Shown: piece by piece, positions 36,565 through 46,696 of the stretch
Layout of the letters: each line of letters starts with the position of its first letter
Position numbering within the stretch: position 1 is the first letter of the stretch
From: Hyaloperonospora brassicae
Taxonomy: Eukaryota > Oomycota > Peronosporomycetes > Peronosporales > Peronosporaceae
Reading direction: 5' to 3'
DNA length: 64,000 nucleotides
Assembly: GCA_947650285.1 (NCBI GenBank)
Contig: CANTFL010001391.1
Location: 82,808 to 146,807, forward strand
Made by a program: the position numbers and the translations under genes
The notes under the pieces: generated by a model
The model's input: the letters and a program-made list of their open reading frames with translations, nothing else
Told to the model about the DNA's origin: nothing
Databases searched by the model: none

Positions 36565-38403
36565 TTACTGACGTTGGTCTCCGGCCTGGCCGTCTCTAAA
36601 TGCGGTCGTACGGATCGTTGCTGGTTCGTAGCGCGTTTCTTGTGCCGGCGCGTCGCAGCAAGCGTAGCTTTGTTGTCGACGACCCCCCCGTCTAGCCGCC
36701 ACTACCTCGTTCCATTTGTAGACTTCATCGCCTGACGGAATACTTTTTCGCGGAATGCTCGGCATTTGGCTGGCTATTGGGACTACGTGGCCGTTCGCGG
36801 TTGACTGCGCATCAGCGTCTTGCTCCGCACGGACTTCCGAAACTTCGGGAGGAAGACGGGACGGGACGTTGACCGTGGTGTCGCTCACATCCAAGCCTTC
36901 TCCGTCTCTCGAGGACTTCTCGCTGTCGATCGAGCGCGAAGGTATGTGCGATTTGGACGCCTCAAGCTCATCGACCGCCATCGTGGCTACGAGCGACTTT
37001 ATATCCTTGTCGGAAGCCTTGAGTGCGGTCTCATTCGCCGCGGCCGTCGCCGTTGCCTCCGCCTAAGCCGTAGTCACTTCTGCAGCATCCACCTGTTTTG
37101 AAACCGCCTTCGCCGCAGCGATTGCCGCTGCCGCCTCCTATAAAAAAGTGCTGCCTCGATTGCCGCCGCAGGTGCAATAGCCGCGACTCGACATCATGCT
37201 GCTGAGTCGCAGCCGTCGCTGATGACACTGTCGTCGGCTGACCAGCCGATGTCGCATCCACATTCTGAACCACTGTCTTCTCCGCAGCCGCCGTGCCGAG
37301 GACACCTGAGTTGCCACAGCTTGCGCTGCCGCATCTTGAGCTGCAGCCGTCTTGACCGCTGCCATCTTCTTTTTCGCCTACTCGTCTTCGAGAGTCGCAT
37401 CACGTTAAGCTCAGCCGTCACCACTGCCTGGTCTTCCACTCGCGCATCGACTTCGCGCTTGCGAACTCCGCTTTCGCGTCGTGCAGCTGCTGCCCTCCCT
37501 GCATCAATTCGGCACAGTCTGTCCTCGAGTCCAAGCGCCACCTTCTTGTGAGAAATGTCTGCTGACCCTTGGTCCAGCCCTCCGCATGAGGGAGTAGGCT
37601 CGCACAGTTTTTTGCCGGAGTTGTCACTATCATCGTGAAGTTCGCCGAAGTCTTCTTTCTATCAACAGTCGCGCAGGCCTTCCGGAAGTGACTCACATAG
37701 AGGCAGCACTGGCAGAATTCGTGATTGCTCTTCTGCGGGTGCAACATCGAAGCCTCAATTTCATATTTACTGTCGTGATGCGAAGCACGTGCTTCCAATC
37801 GAGCTCTTAGCGGCACTTCGTAGGGTCAAAGGTGAGCGTCCATCGATGCGCGCCGAAAACGTTCGCACTGGTGGCTCCGCGCGACTCGATCGCGAGCACA
37901 GCCGTCGACGTCTTGGCTGCGATCCAGGCTCGGATCTCGGCCGGGATGAATGCACTCTTGCCTAGCACTTGCAACTGTAAGAGAATTGAGACCGTGTCAT
38001 CTGTTTAGACGGATTTCTCGTCTACCGTGCTTGGGACTTCTGCTACAAGAGGCTAATGTCGTAAGCAGTCCACGTGGAGGTTGGCCGTCGCATATGCATC
38101 TCTGGAGGTACGATGGTCGAAAACAAATGCCACGATCGGCGAGAGACTTGAGCACCTGAAGCGTTATAGTGCCAGAAAGTGCGCCTTCGCTCGCTCCTTG
38201 GCGTCCGGTGTGGCCGATGCTGCGAACATCAGGCTGTACAGTTTCTTGCGCGCACCGAACTCAGGGAGAATGAGCCCGGCTAACAGCAGTTCGAAGAGCT
38301 TATGAACGAGAAGAGCGCGTTTATGGACCGCAAAGCCCTTTTGTTCCGCTGCCGCGCGAGTTGTCTTGAGGAATCCAGGCTCCTCGCCGATCTAGAGCGT
38401 GCG
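36565..38403 (-). pseudogene. LINE ORF1, C-terminal part
   Basis: ORF1 proteins of this LINE type bind the element's RNA. A perfect CCHC zinc knuckle, CQCCLYVSHFRKAC (C-x2-C-x4-H-x4-C), lies at 37673-37714. Upstream near 37880 is a recognisable stretch TSTAVLAIESRGATSANVFG. Downstream the protein is Ala/Arg/Gln-rich low complexity (37400-37000) and then Ser/Pro/Glu-rich (36981-36565). Several stops and shifts. Its N-terminal part is found beyond gypsy copy B at 46110-46696. Confidence 0.65.
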
Positions 38404-38408
38404 TCCAA

Positions 38409-38799
38409 TGTAACGGGGCAGCCCGTTACATGAAATTGTCACTTTAAGGAAAGTGACAATAAAGAATATAAAGATGGATATTCTTTAAACAATATCACCA
38501 AAGTGGTGATATTGAAGGGTCGACCAAAACTTCTGTTCATTGGTTGATATCGTGATGATATCAACCCACCAATCGCCGCAAGACGCGCGCAATGAGTGGT
38601 GACGAGACGTCACCATACATCCAGTTATATTAGTATAGTTAAACTAAGTCAAACAGAGAGACAGTAGTTAAAAGACTTAATTTATTAATATAACAGTTCT
38701 ACTTTTACCCTACCTACGCTTCCTCGCTGGCCACGTGTACGTCTGTCGGGGCACCGAAAACCCTTGCGTTAAGTTCACGCAAGGGTGTGCTCCGTTACA
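38409..38799 (+). repeat. 5' LTR of gypsy copy B
   Basis: It runs from TGTAACGGG to CCGTTACA. Seven hairpins with perfect arms follow each other: TGTAACGGG/CCCGTTACA (38409-38430), ATTGTCACTTT/AAAGTGACAAT (38435-38460), AAAGAATAT/ATATTCTTT (38461-38486), CAATATCACC/GGTGATATTG (38490-38514), GGTTGATATC/GATATCAACC (38542-38566), TGGTGACG/CGTCACCA (38597-38615) and ACCCTTGCGT/ACGCAAGGGT (38760-38786). No TATA box stands out. The primer-binding site just after 38799 could not be matched to a tRNA. Confidence 0.95.
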
Positions 38800-38843
38800 C
38801 CAGGTAGCACTTTGTAGTCCTTCCAAAGACCACAACATCCATC

Positions 38844-39873
38844 ATGAACATGTTGGATGAAGAAGACACCTTTCACGCCACGCGTGAAGGGTTTACCCAT
38901 TTAAGTGACATCGAATGGGGTGCGGTAGAACGAATGAGTTCTACCGTAGGCGAACTCGTCGTTAGCGCCATGTTGGAGTCTCTAGACAGAGACCAACAAC
39001 ATGCTGCTATTGCCAAGTTCATTCAGAATGAACTTGCTCTCGAGAGGGAGAAAGTAGCCTTGCTTCACCAGCAAGGCTCTCAACAGGCCGAGCAGTTGAG
39101 AGAACTCGGTGCTCAACAGACGGAGCTGTTGAGACAGCAGCAATTCCATGCTGCTGTGGGCGGGACGGCGCATGCGCGTCGTCCCGAAGTCATGAAAGTC
39201 GACATCTCCAAGTACAGTGGAGTCCCGGAGGACTCCCTGTTACTATGATTTGTCGAACTCGACAGAGCCCTAAGGGCTCGTCGCGTCGAAGATGAGCAAA
39301 TGAAACTCACATTTGCTCAGACACACTTGGCAGGGAGTGCCAAAACTTGGTCCCTGGGACTCGAGAGTAGCGACTTAAATGTGTTTAGGTCGCTAGATGA
39401 CTTCAAGTCACGGCTCAGACAAACGTTTGAGCCGCCACGCTGAGTTCAGGGCTCGTTCAGAGCTCCTGAAACTCAAGCAGGGTAAGCGTGGTGTGCACGC
39501 TTACGCACAACATATACGACTCCTCGCGAGTAGTATAACAACTAAACCAGTCCATGAACACACGTCGATTACGGTGTTCATGCAAGGGCTCGAATAAGGG
39601 CCCGTCAGGAGCCATCTGTTCCGCCTTGAGCTGAATACGCTTGAAGATGCGATATCAGCCGCGGAACAGGAAGACTTTAGCATGAGACAGGCTCATGCTA
39701 GCTCAAACTCTTATCTTCCACCGAGACGACAAGATATCGGAGGTCCAGAACCAATAGAACTCTGCTATGTTGAGAGCGAGAGACCTCGTTTTTCAAACAA
39801 CAAGCGATTGCAGAGGTGCAATCGCTGTCATCAAAAAGTGGTCGGGGTCAGTAGGGGCGGAGCGCCCTACTGA
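38844..39873 (+). pseudogene. Gag of gypsy copy B
   Basis: The frame starts MNMLDEEDTFHATREGFTHL, with a Glu/Gln-rich coiled part (residues about 60-115). A TGA at 39245-39247 stops it after EDSLLL; the same frame then continues through TFAQTHLAGSAKTW. Two bases are missing at about 39439 relative to copy A, and a TAA lies at 39595. The zinc knuckle is cut short after CNRCH by a deletion that also removes the basic C-terminus kept in copy A. The protein would form the particle shell; this copy cannot make it in full. Confidence 0.85.
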
Positions 39874-39889
39874 TCCAGCAACCTCAAGA

Positions 39890-40312
39890 GAATTTGCAAA
39901 TCTCTTGACGAAAGTTGCTCCAGATACACAATCATTGTGTGTCTCTGCACCTGGTGATGACGTTTCGCTCGCCACCTTGAATTTGGAAGCGACAAATGAT
40001 TTGTCGCTTCGTGCCCTAGTAGACTGTGGGGCGTCGAACAACTTTCTTCGTCGCCAGTCACTAGAGGTTCGTAGGCTCAAGTTCGTTGAGCGCGACATTC
40101 CCCTCACAAGGATGACGGTGCGCCTTGCAACAGGCGCATCGATAACCGTTGAGAAACGTGTAGTAGGAATCCACTACACGTTAGAGGGCGAACAGTACGA
40201 TGATGACTTCATCGTACTAGATCTGGATGACAAATTTGATGTCATCCTGGGATTACCGTGGCTCAGAAAGTACGAGCCAAGGGTGAGCTGGCAGCATCGA
40301 TCCTGTAGTTGA
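39890..40312 (+). pseudogene. Aspartic protease of gypsy copy B
   Basis: ALVDCGASNNFLRR contains the active-site Asp (40021 region) in a D-C-G-A context. YDDDFIVLDLDDKFDVILGL is the second core block. The domain is open from about 39767 to the stop at 40310-40312. Copies A and B share the Cys, copy C reads V-C-G-A and has lost the Asp. Confidence 0.85.
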
Positions 40313-40750
40313 TCACTACACTGTGGAGCAAGCTCCCGGCGGCTGTACAGATGTACAGGCTGCGCCGAAGGTCTACCACTCGAATAAGTCGAGTGGATGG
40401 GACATGGATGCATGCCTAGCGGGCAGCATCTTTGAAGAAAGAAACCTGTTGCCCCCAAGGGGCAACATGTCAATCCTAGGCCGACTGGAGAGTCGACCGT
40501 AGAGGATCGGTGCCTGACTCTGGTTGCACATCACAGTCGGAAGACGTCGAGGGAATAAGTCCCCACGTACTTGAGGAAGGAATTCCTCAAGAGTCGCTTG
40601 CTGAGGGATCAGGCCCTCAGCAACCTGTGGAAGCAAGTTCCCAGGAAGTAACCGATACGTTGAACGTCTTGGATAATGACGGATCAAGCGTTGGCGCTTA
40701 TACGCTTGATCTGATTGTGCCTCCGAAGATAAATTCGGAGATAACCTCAA

Positions 40751-41523
40751 TTGCCAACTCTAGAACCGAAACGGTTCTTGCGTGATCTGCGCAGTGGCGA
40801 AGTCAAGCAGATTTGCATACTTGTCGCAGAGGATGCGTATGTGACCGATATTCGGTCGGCAACAGTATTTGCTGAGAACGAACAGGTTCTCAGGAGCTCA
40901 TCGATGGACGAAAGTGTCCTCGATGAGAAGACTCGGATTGAGCGATACACGTCTCGATCTTGTGAGTCGCTTCAAAAAAATCCTTTGTAGAAGGATTTGA
41001 TCGAATTCAGGGATGTTTACCTGAATCTGTACCTTGCGAGTTGCCTAAGGATAAAGGCACTCGACACGAGATCGAGCTCAAACCGGGCTCTAAGGACTGT
41101 GTCATGAAGCAGTGGCCACTGCCTCGTGAACAAGTACTAGCGATCGAAAAGTTCTTTGCCGATCGCTTAGCAGCGGGCCATGTGAGGGAATCAACATCCC
41201 CTCACAGCTCTTCGACCTTCTGTGAGCGAAAGGCCACAGGAGGGTGGCGTATAGTGCACGCCCTCAACAAATTGAATGCTGCAACGGTACCGGCTCAGAC
41301 GCCGATACCGAGGAAGGACGTAATCATAGATGGTATGTCAAAGAGTACCATCTTTTCGTCCATGGATCTGATGGATGGATTCTATCAGATCCTGATGCGT
41401 GAACGGGACGTCCCGTTCACGGCAGTGAGTACCCCCAGCGAGATGCTGTGGGAGTGGCTAGTGATGCCACAGGGGCTGAGTAATTCCCCTGCAACATTCA
41501 ACAGATGTGTTAAAATCTGTTGA
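40751..41523 (+). pseudogene. Reverse transcriptase of gypsy copy B, N-terminal and middle parts
   Basis: A linker (LEPKRFLRDLRSGEVKQ) leads into the polymerase domain, broken by a TAG at 40988-40990. Then follow the blocks WRIVHALNKLN, IFSSMDLMDGFYQI (first catalytic Asp) and MPQGLSNSPATFNR. A single-base loss at about 41513 shifts the frame before the catalytic YFDD. Confidence 0.9.
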
Positions 41524-42581
41524 GACCGGTGCGAGACTTCGCATTGAATTACTTCGACGATGTGTTCGTCCATAGCCGGGCTATGGACGGAAAGACGGAC
41601 GTTGAAGTTCACAGAAATCACGTTCGTCAGGTTGTTCAACTTATGCGCAAACAAAAGTTGTACGCAAACCTCAAGAAGTGTATATTTGCGGCTAGCGAAA
41701 TACCGCTTCTTGGGTACATCGTGGGTAAACACGGCGTACGCCCTGATCCCGAAAAGATCAAGGCGATCACCGACTGGCCAGTGCCAGTCGATGTCAAGGG
41801 ACTAAGGAAGTTCCTTGGTCTAGCGGCGTACTTGCGCAAGTACTCGCGCAACTACGCCGAGATGACTGTTCATCTTTCTTGCTTGCTCAAGAAAAATGTC
41901 AAGTGGTCATGGAACGCTGAATGCCAGCGTTCCCTTAAAGGTACCATGCAAAGCTTGATGCAATCGCCGATCTTGGCGATTGCAGATCAGGACAGACCAT
42001 TTCATGTGGTCTGTGACGCCAGCGATTTCGCAATCGGCTGTGCGTTAATGCAGTATGGCACAGATGGCGCGGACCGCGTCATCTGTTATCGGTAGCGTCA
42101 TCTGCAAGCAGTTGAGCGTAATTACCCAGTGCATGACAAGGAACTCCTTGCCATGAAGTATGAACTGGCTTAGTTTCGCGTCTATCTTTTGGGAGATAGA
42201 CCGTTTGTTGTCTATACGGACCATGCGTCATTACGCACGACCGTAAACAGCCCACACCTCTCGCAAAGAATGGCGAGGTGGCTGTCTTTCTTCGCGGAGT
42301 ATAACTTCTCCGTGGAGTATAAACCGGGACGACTCAATGTCGTCGCGGATGCTCTTTCGCGCCGGCCCGATTTCGAGCCGGACGCACAAATCAACAGTGA
42401 GGATAAGCCCACTGTTGCGACACTGTCAGTCACTGTCCCGTCGTCAAGTTTACTTGACGACGTACGAAAGGCATACGCGGAAGATAAGGATCTTCTGCGA
42501 ATGATGGATCATCTGGTGAATCCATCCAGTAAATCCATGAGGGATTTACCGGCTTTGTGCCGATCCTCATCGGATCGGTAA
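41520..42581 (+). pseudogene. Reverse transcriptase C-terminus and RNase H of gypsy copy B
   Basis: YFDD lies at 41550-41561, followed by the thumb and connection region (LRKFLGLAAYLRKYSRNYAE). RNase H shows CDASDFAIGCALMQ, RNYPVHDKELLAMKYEL, YTDHASLRT and NVVADALSRRP, the usual catalytic and structural order. TAG stops at 42093-42095 and 42171-42173 interrupt it. Confidence 0.9.
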
Positions 42582-42599
42582 TGTACACGCAACGGACTG

Positions 42600-44035
42600 C
42601 TGTACTATACAGCTGTTGCCGACGACACTCGTCGTGTCGTCATACCCGCTCATCATGATTTTCGTTTGCGCATCATGTATGAGTGTCACGATGCCCCAAC
42701 AAGCGGCCATCGTGGAAGGAAAAAGTCTTACCTCACAGTAAGTCGTGACTTTTACTGGCCCCGCCAGTAATAGTTTGTTCGCAAGTACGTATGTACTTGC
42801 GAGGTTTATCATCGGGTGAAGCCTAGTCCTTCATCCCGTGCGCCATTGCAGCCTCTGCCTGTTCCGACAGAGTGCTGGCAGTCCGTTTCAATGGACTTCG
42901 TCTTCGGGTTTCCCGAAGACGCTCACAAGAATAATGGTATTCTTATGTTTGTTGGCCGATTCAGCAAGATGGTCCATCTTGCTGCAGTCCCTGAGTCGAC
43001 CAAGGCTCAAGGTTGTGCTCGTGTCTTTCTAGACACGGTCTTTAGACTCCACGGGTTACCCCTTGAACTCGTATCCGACCGTGAACTTCGGTTCACGGCG
43101 GTATTTTGGCATATCGTGTTCCGTTCTCTCGGAACACGGTTGAAGATGTCCACTTCTGACCATCCAGAAACAGATGGTCAGACGGAACGTGCGAACCGTG
43201 TCCTCGAAGAGATCCTTCGAGGATATGTCCACTCGTTTCCGAGTTGGAGCGAATTCCTACCCATGGTGGAATTCGCCATCAATAATTCGGTGCATGCTTC
43301 TACACAGCACACACCGTTTTACGTGAATGGCCTACGCCATCCACGAGTGCCCACCCTTATAGAGTGTGACTCTTGGATAAGGGGGGAGGGACTTGCTCGA
43401 GCAAAAACCGTTTTGGCTCTTGCTCATCACGTGTCGACGCTAACGTCGTCACGTATGATGCCGATGTCGATCAGGTCGACATCGATGAAGAAGATCATCT
43501 CAATAATAGCGACGACGCTATTATTGATTCGGATGATGATGACGATGCTGGTATATTCAGCATCGCCAACGATTATTCCAGCGAGGAAGAAGACAACCTC
43601 GCTGAAGAAGAGAACAATCTCTTAGCAGTGCGCACGAAGCGCACTGACAGACAAAACAAAGAGTCAGCAGAGAACTTCCTGCTGACTCGAGAAGCGGTAG
43701 TCCGTTTCGTTCAGGACTCCATCGCAAATGCGTTGGACCGTCAGAAACGGAACTCAGACAAGAATGGAAGAGCAAATGTTCTTTCATTTAAAGTTGATGA
43801 CCTAGTACTACTGTCAACGGCAAACCTACCTGGACATGCAGTCACTAGTGTCGGCAGTAGCAAACTACTGCCGAAATACATTGGTCCAATTCGAGTGTTG
43901 CATCGCAAGGGCAATTCATACACACTCGAATTGCCACGTAGGATGCGCACGCATCCTACGTTTTACGTGGGGAGGCTTAGGTCGTACTGTCAGTACGAGC
44001 CTTCTTCTTCCGATGAAGATAGCCCCCACGTTTAA
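42600..44035 (+). pseudogene. Integrase of gypsy copy B
   Basis: The N-terminal HHCC finger is recognisable (HD...ECHDAPTSGHRG, then CTCEVYH), but the last Cys has become Tyr, and two stops (TAA, TAG near 42770) precede it. The DDE core has Asp in SMDFVFGFP (about 42893), Asp in LVSDREL and Glu in DGQTERANRVLEE. A frame change occurs near 43373. The following part is an acidic spacer. It leads to the GPIRVLHRKGNSYTLELPRR block (the GPY/F-type module) and [12 protein letters not shown]. Integrase inserts the DNA copy in the genome. Confidence 0.9.
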
Positions 44036-45584
44036 GAACATCCATCAAGTTCTTTCGTTCGCGCTCCAGACGATCCGTCTGGTCGCGCAGATATGATACC
44101 TCGGAACTCAACCGAGATATCTCCCCGCGAGCTGTCTCCAGCTCGCCGAATAGAGAGCGGACATCCCGCTCGACCTGAAGCTGCGATGTGGCATAATCGG
44201 CGCGATCCCTCGCCCGATCAGCCTCGTGATCCTTGCGGTTCTTCCGCACGGTATCAGTCAAAGCGTAGCGCCGGTCGCGCTCGTGCTTCAAGTCATCGCG
44301 CAATTCATCGATTGCGCGATCCATCTCGTAAGGGTCGAGATGGTGAACCGAATCATCTGGAGGAGGTATTTCCTCCTCCACCACATCCTTTGGTGGATGC
44401 TCACGGTGATCAACTTTTTCTAGTGGAGCGAATCTTGGATCAGTGTGACGATTCAGGATTAAGGACGAGCTACCCCGTCCAGTGGCGGGGGTATCCACCC
44501 TCTTGGAACAGCTGGGAGCCCCGCTCTCAGCTGTTGATGGATGTTGAAGGTCTCGTCCGCCAGTATGACGAGACCCATCCGATGTGTCCTGTGGCCCATC
44601 GGTAAAAACGCTCCCTAGGCGCTTGTAGACGGATTGCAAGTTTGCAATCGCGTCACGCATCTCAGCCGAGATGTGTGCCCTTCCCCAGGGCGAATTTAGG
44701 GAATACACATCCCTATGTGCACGCTGCTAGTTGTCAACACAACTCGCACAAGGGTCTCCCCATGTGAGGCAAGGAATGCCTGCCTCACTCGTTAAACAGT
44801 GCAACCGGTACCTAGCACCGGTTGGCGTTCGACAGTCAAATCTGAGGCGTGTCGCCTCAAGTTTCTTGAGCCACCCTTCTCGTCCAAAATTCTTTACGTT
44901 TTGGACGAACGCGTTCCACGCAGCCAAAAGCGAGGCCTTGTCACGCTTTTGGTTGCCGTTGTACCATCGATGTCTAAGGAAGATATCGAGATAAAAGTCT
45001 TCCTCAGCGCGAAAGTTCTTCGCGCTGGAACTCAAGCCGTGAAGCTCAGTTGCATCGAATAATGGTATTCGATGGTGTTGGCCTATCTCGTGAGACAGGC
45101 TATTGATGAGCCGTTCGGGCAAACGCCACGGCTTCAACTCATCACGCTTCACAGTGGTACCCTTGTCGGTACCACGGCTCCCAGATTGACGACGGCTCGC
45201 GCCATCGTCATCACGCTCGTGCGAAGACGCACGAGCCGGTGGTGGTGAGGAATAGAATTCCTCACCACCCTGATCATCATCATCACTGCCGAACAGACTG
45301 TGATACAAATCAAGAGTCCGTTCTTTCGGCAGTGGTCTTGGCGAATACTGAGGCGTCGCCGGTGAGCGAGATGCCTCTGGAGCATTGCCTGAGTCAGACA
45401 CGTCTGACTCGCCAGAATAGATGACCTCTACATCAGGGTCATCGTGCGCACGCGGTGTGATACCGCGTGCACCTGCAGCACCTGTTGCTGCAGGCGAAGA
45501 AGGGGCGGCAGAAGACGAATCGTCTGCCGCAGAGGCTGGCACAGCACCGGGCTGTGTAGGTCTTGAGTCACCTCGCATAGACAT
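43977..45584 (-). CDS. Antisense ORF of gypsy copy B (one internal stop)
   Basis: One frame runs on minus from [13 protein letters not shown] at 45584 to 43977, about 536 codons, with a single TAG at 44727-44729 (after residue 285). The first 130 residues are Ser/Pro/Asp-rich and probably disordered. Then follows a conserved-looking domain ([20 protein letters not shown], then [20 protein letters not shown]) ending in a Cys cluster with the pattern C-x8-C-x6-C-x2-C, the last two in CASC. The last 120 residues form a long coiled coil ([11 protein letters not shown] to [10 protein letters not shown]) with a basic tail HRKKKAR. It starts 130 bases inside the 3' LTR, so antisense transcription from that LTR could express it. 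Related protein sequence is found in copy C and the start in copy E. The function is unknown. No domain of pol or envelope fits. Confidence 0.7.
44093..44605 (+). pseudogene. Chromodomain tail of gypsy copy B pol
   Basis: After a Ser/Arg/Pro-rich spacer the frame reads [20 protein letters not shown], then [20 protein letters not shown] and [11 protein letters not shown]. This is a chromodomain with the typical V-(K/R)-W-x-G-(Y/W) core and the closing W-E-P. In chromoviruses this domain steers integration toward marked chromatin. The same stretch of DNA is read as an open frame on minus (antisense ORF). A stop separates it from the integrase frame at 44035. Confidence 0.85.
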
Positions 45585-45698
45585 GTTAATTATGCGAGGT
45601 CAAGCGGAAAGTGAATGGAACGGACCCAACAAGTGCTCCCTGTCCCAATGGTGGCCAACGGGTGGCCTCCATATTTTCGATAGTCACACGGTGACTAG

Positions 45699-45714
45699 CA
45701 GTTAAGGGGGGTGA
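45699..45714 (+). other. Polypurine tract of gypsy copy B
   Basis: GTTAAGGGGGGTGA directly precedes the 3' LTR. The purine run is the expected primer for second-strand synthesis. The matching run, as its complement, borders the LTRs of copies C and E. Confidence 0.75.
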
Positions 45715-46104
45715 TGTAACGGGGCAGCCCGTTACATGAAATTGTCACTTTAAGGAAAGTGACAATAAAGAATATAAAGATGGATATTCTTTAAACAATA
45801 TCACCAAAGTGGTGATATTGAAGGGTCGACCAAAACGTCTGTTCATTGGTTGATATCGTGATGATATCAACCCACCAATCGCCGCAAGACGCGCGCAATG
45901 AGTGGTGACGAGACGTCACCATACATCCAGTTATATTAGTATAGTTAAACTAAGTCAAACAGAGAGACAGTAGTTAAAAGACTTAATTTATTAATATAAC
46001 AGTTCTACTTTTACCCTACCTACGCTTCCTCGCTTGCCACGTGTACGTCTGGCGGGGCACCCAAAACCCTTGCGCTAAGTTACGCAAGGGTGTGCCCCGT
46101 TACA
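45715..46104 (+). repeat. 3' LTR of gypsy copy B
   Basis: 390 bp, about 98% equal to the 5' LTR. All seven hairpins are present, though the last has a one-base change and a shorter loop. Confidence 0.95.
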
Positions 46105-46109
46105 TCCAA

Positions 46110-46696
46110 GCCATGCGTCCAGAGTCTCAGCTTCTATAGCCTTCATCGGTCTCTGGAGCCCGTCCTTTTAAAAAGACGGCAAAGTTGTTGCGCGCATTCT
46201 TTTAGTCGGTGGGTGTCTCCGTCAAATACTAATGAGGCCAGAGCACCCTTCGACTTCTCGAGCGCGATAATCGTATTTCCTCCCGCACGTTCGTAGGCTA
46301 GTCTTTCTTTCGCGTGTTCTTCGAGCTGCCCTGCGCTGGGTTCGGGATCGATGGGACCTTAGAACCTTTGCCTGCTGCCGTCTGCACGGTGACCTCGTCT
46401 TAAGTGGTCGCTTGTGGCATTTCGCTAGGATCTTGTGCCATCATAAAGTCGTCCATAGAAGCATGTCCAGTGCCAGCCTGGTCGCCATCGGATATTAACT
46501 GCTCGCCTGCAGTTGGAGAGTCACGAGTTAAGGTTGCAGTCGCCACCACGCCTTCCAGCACGCTGCTTCGATCCCCTGTCCTGCTTCGTGCGCTCTCGCC
46601 ACCTAGCGCCCCGACTCCTTGTCTGTATGGGCGGCGATCATGCTCGCCCCTATGGCGTGCTTCTGCCAAGCAAAAAACACCGACTTGATTAGTCAA
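46110..46696 (-). pseudogene. LINE ORF1, N-terminal part
   Basis: On minus, a 98-residue frame from 46696 (MTNQVGVFCLAEARHRGEHD) is followed, across a stop and shifts, by a segment reading IALEKSKGALASLVFDGD. The segment runs into the TCCAA duplication at the edge of gypsy copy B. Placement as ORF1 rests on its orientation, the target duplication and the continuation at 38403. I have no independent domain for this part. Confidence 0.5.

Larger units (their letters stand above)
38409..46104 (+). mobile_element. Ty3/gypsy chromodomain element, copy B (full length)
   Basis: It has two LTRs (391 and 390 bp), gag, protease, reverse transcriptase, RNase H, integrase and chromodomain on plus, and a long antisense frame before the 3' LTR. 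The target-site duplication TCCAA lies at 38404-38408 and 46105-46109. The two LTRs differ at six bases and one single-base indel, so the insertion is young. Yet the coding part has about ten stops, shifts or deletions. Copy B sits within ORF1 of the minus-strand LINE. Confidence 0.95.

Noticed and set aside
37222..37551. Ser/Arg-rich 109-codon frame on plus
   Set aside because: It is opposite to the low-complexity part of the LINE ORF1 and is a composition effect.
38800..38843. tRNA primer-binding site of gypsy copy B
   Set aside because: The sequence after the LTR (CAGGTAGCACTTTGTAGTCC) does not begin with TGG and I could not match it to a tRNA 3' end. Self-priming, known from some chromodomain elements, is possible but not shown.
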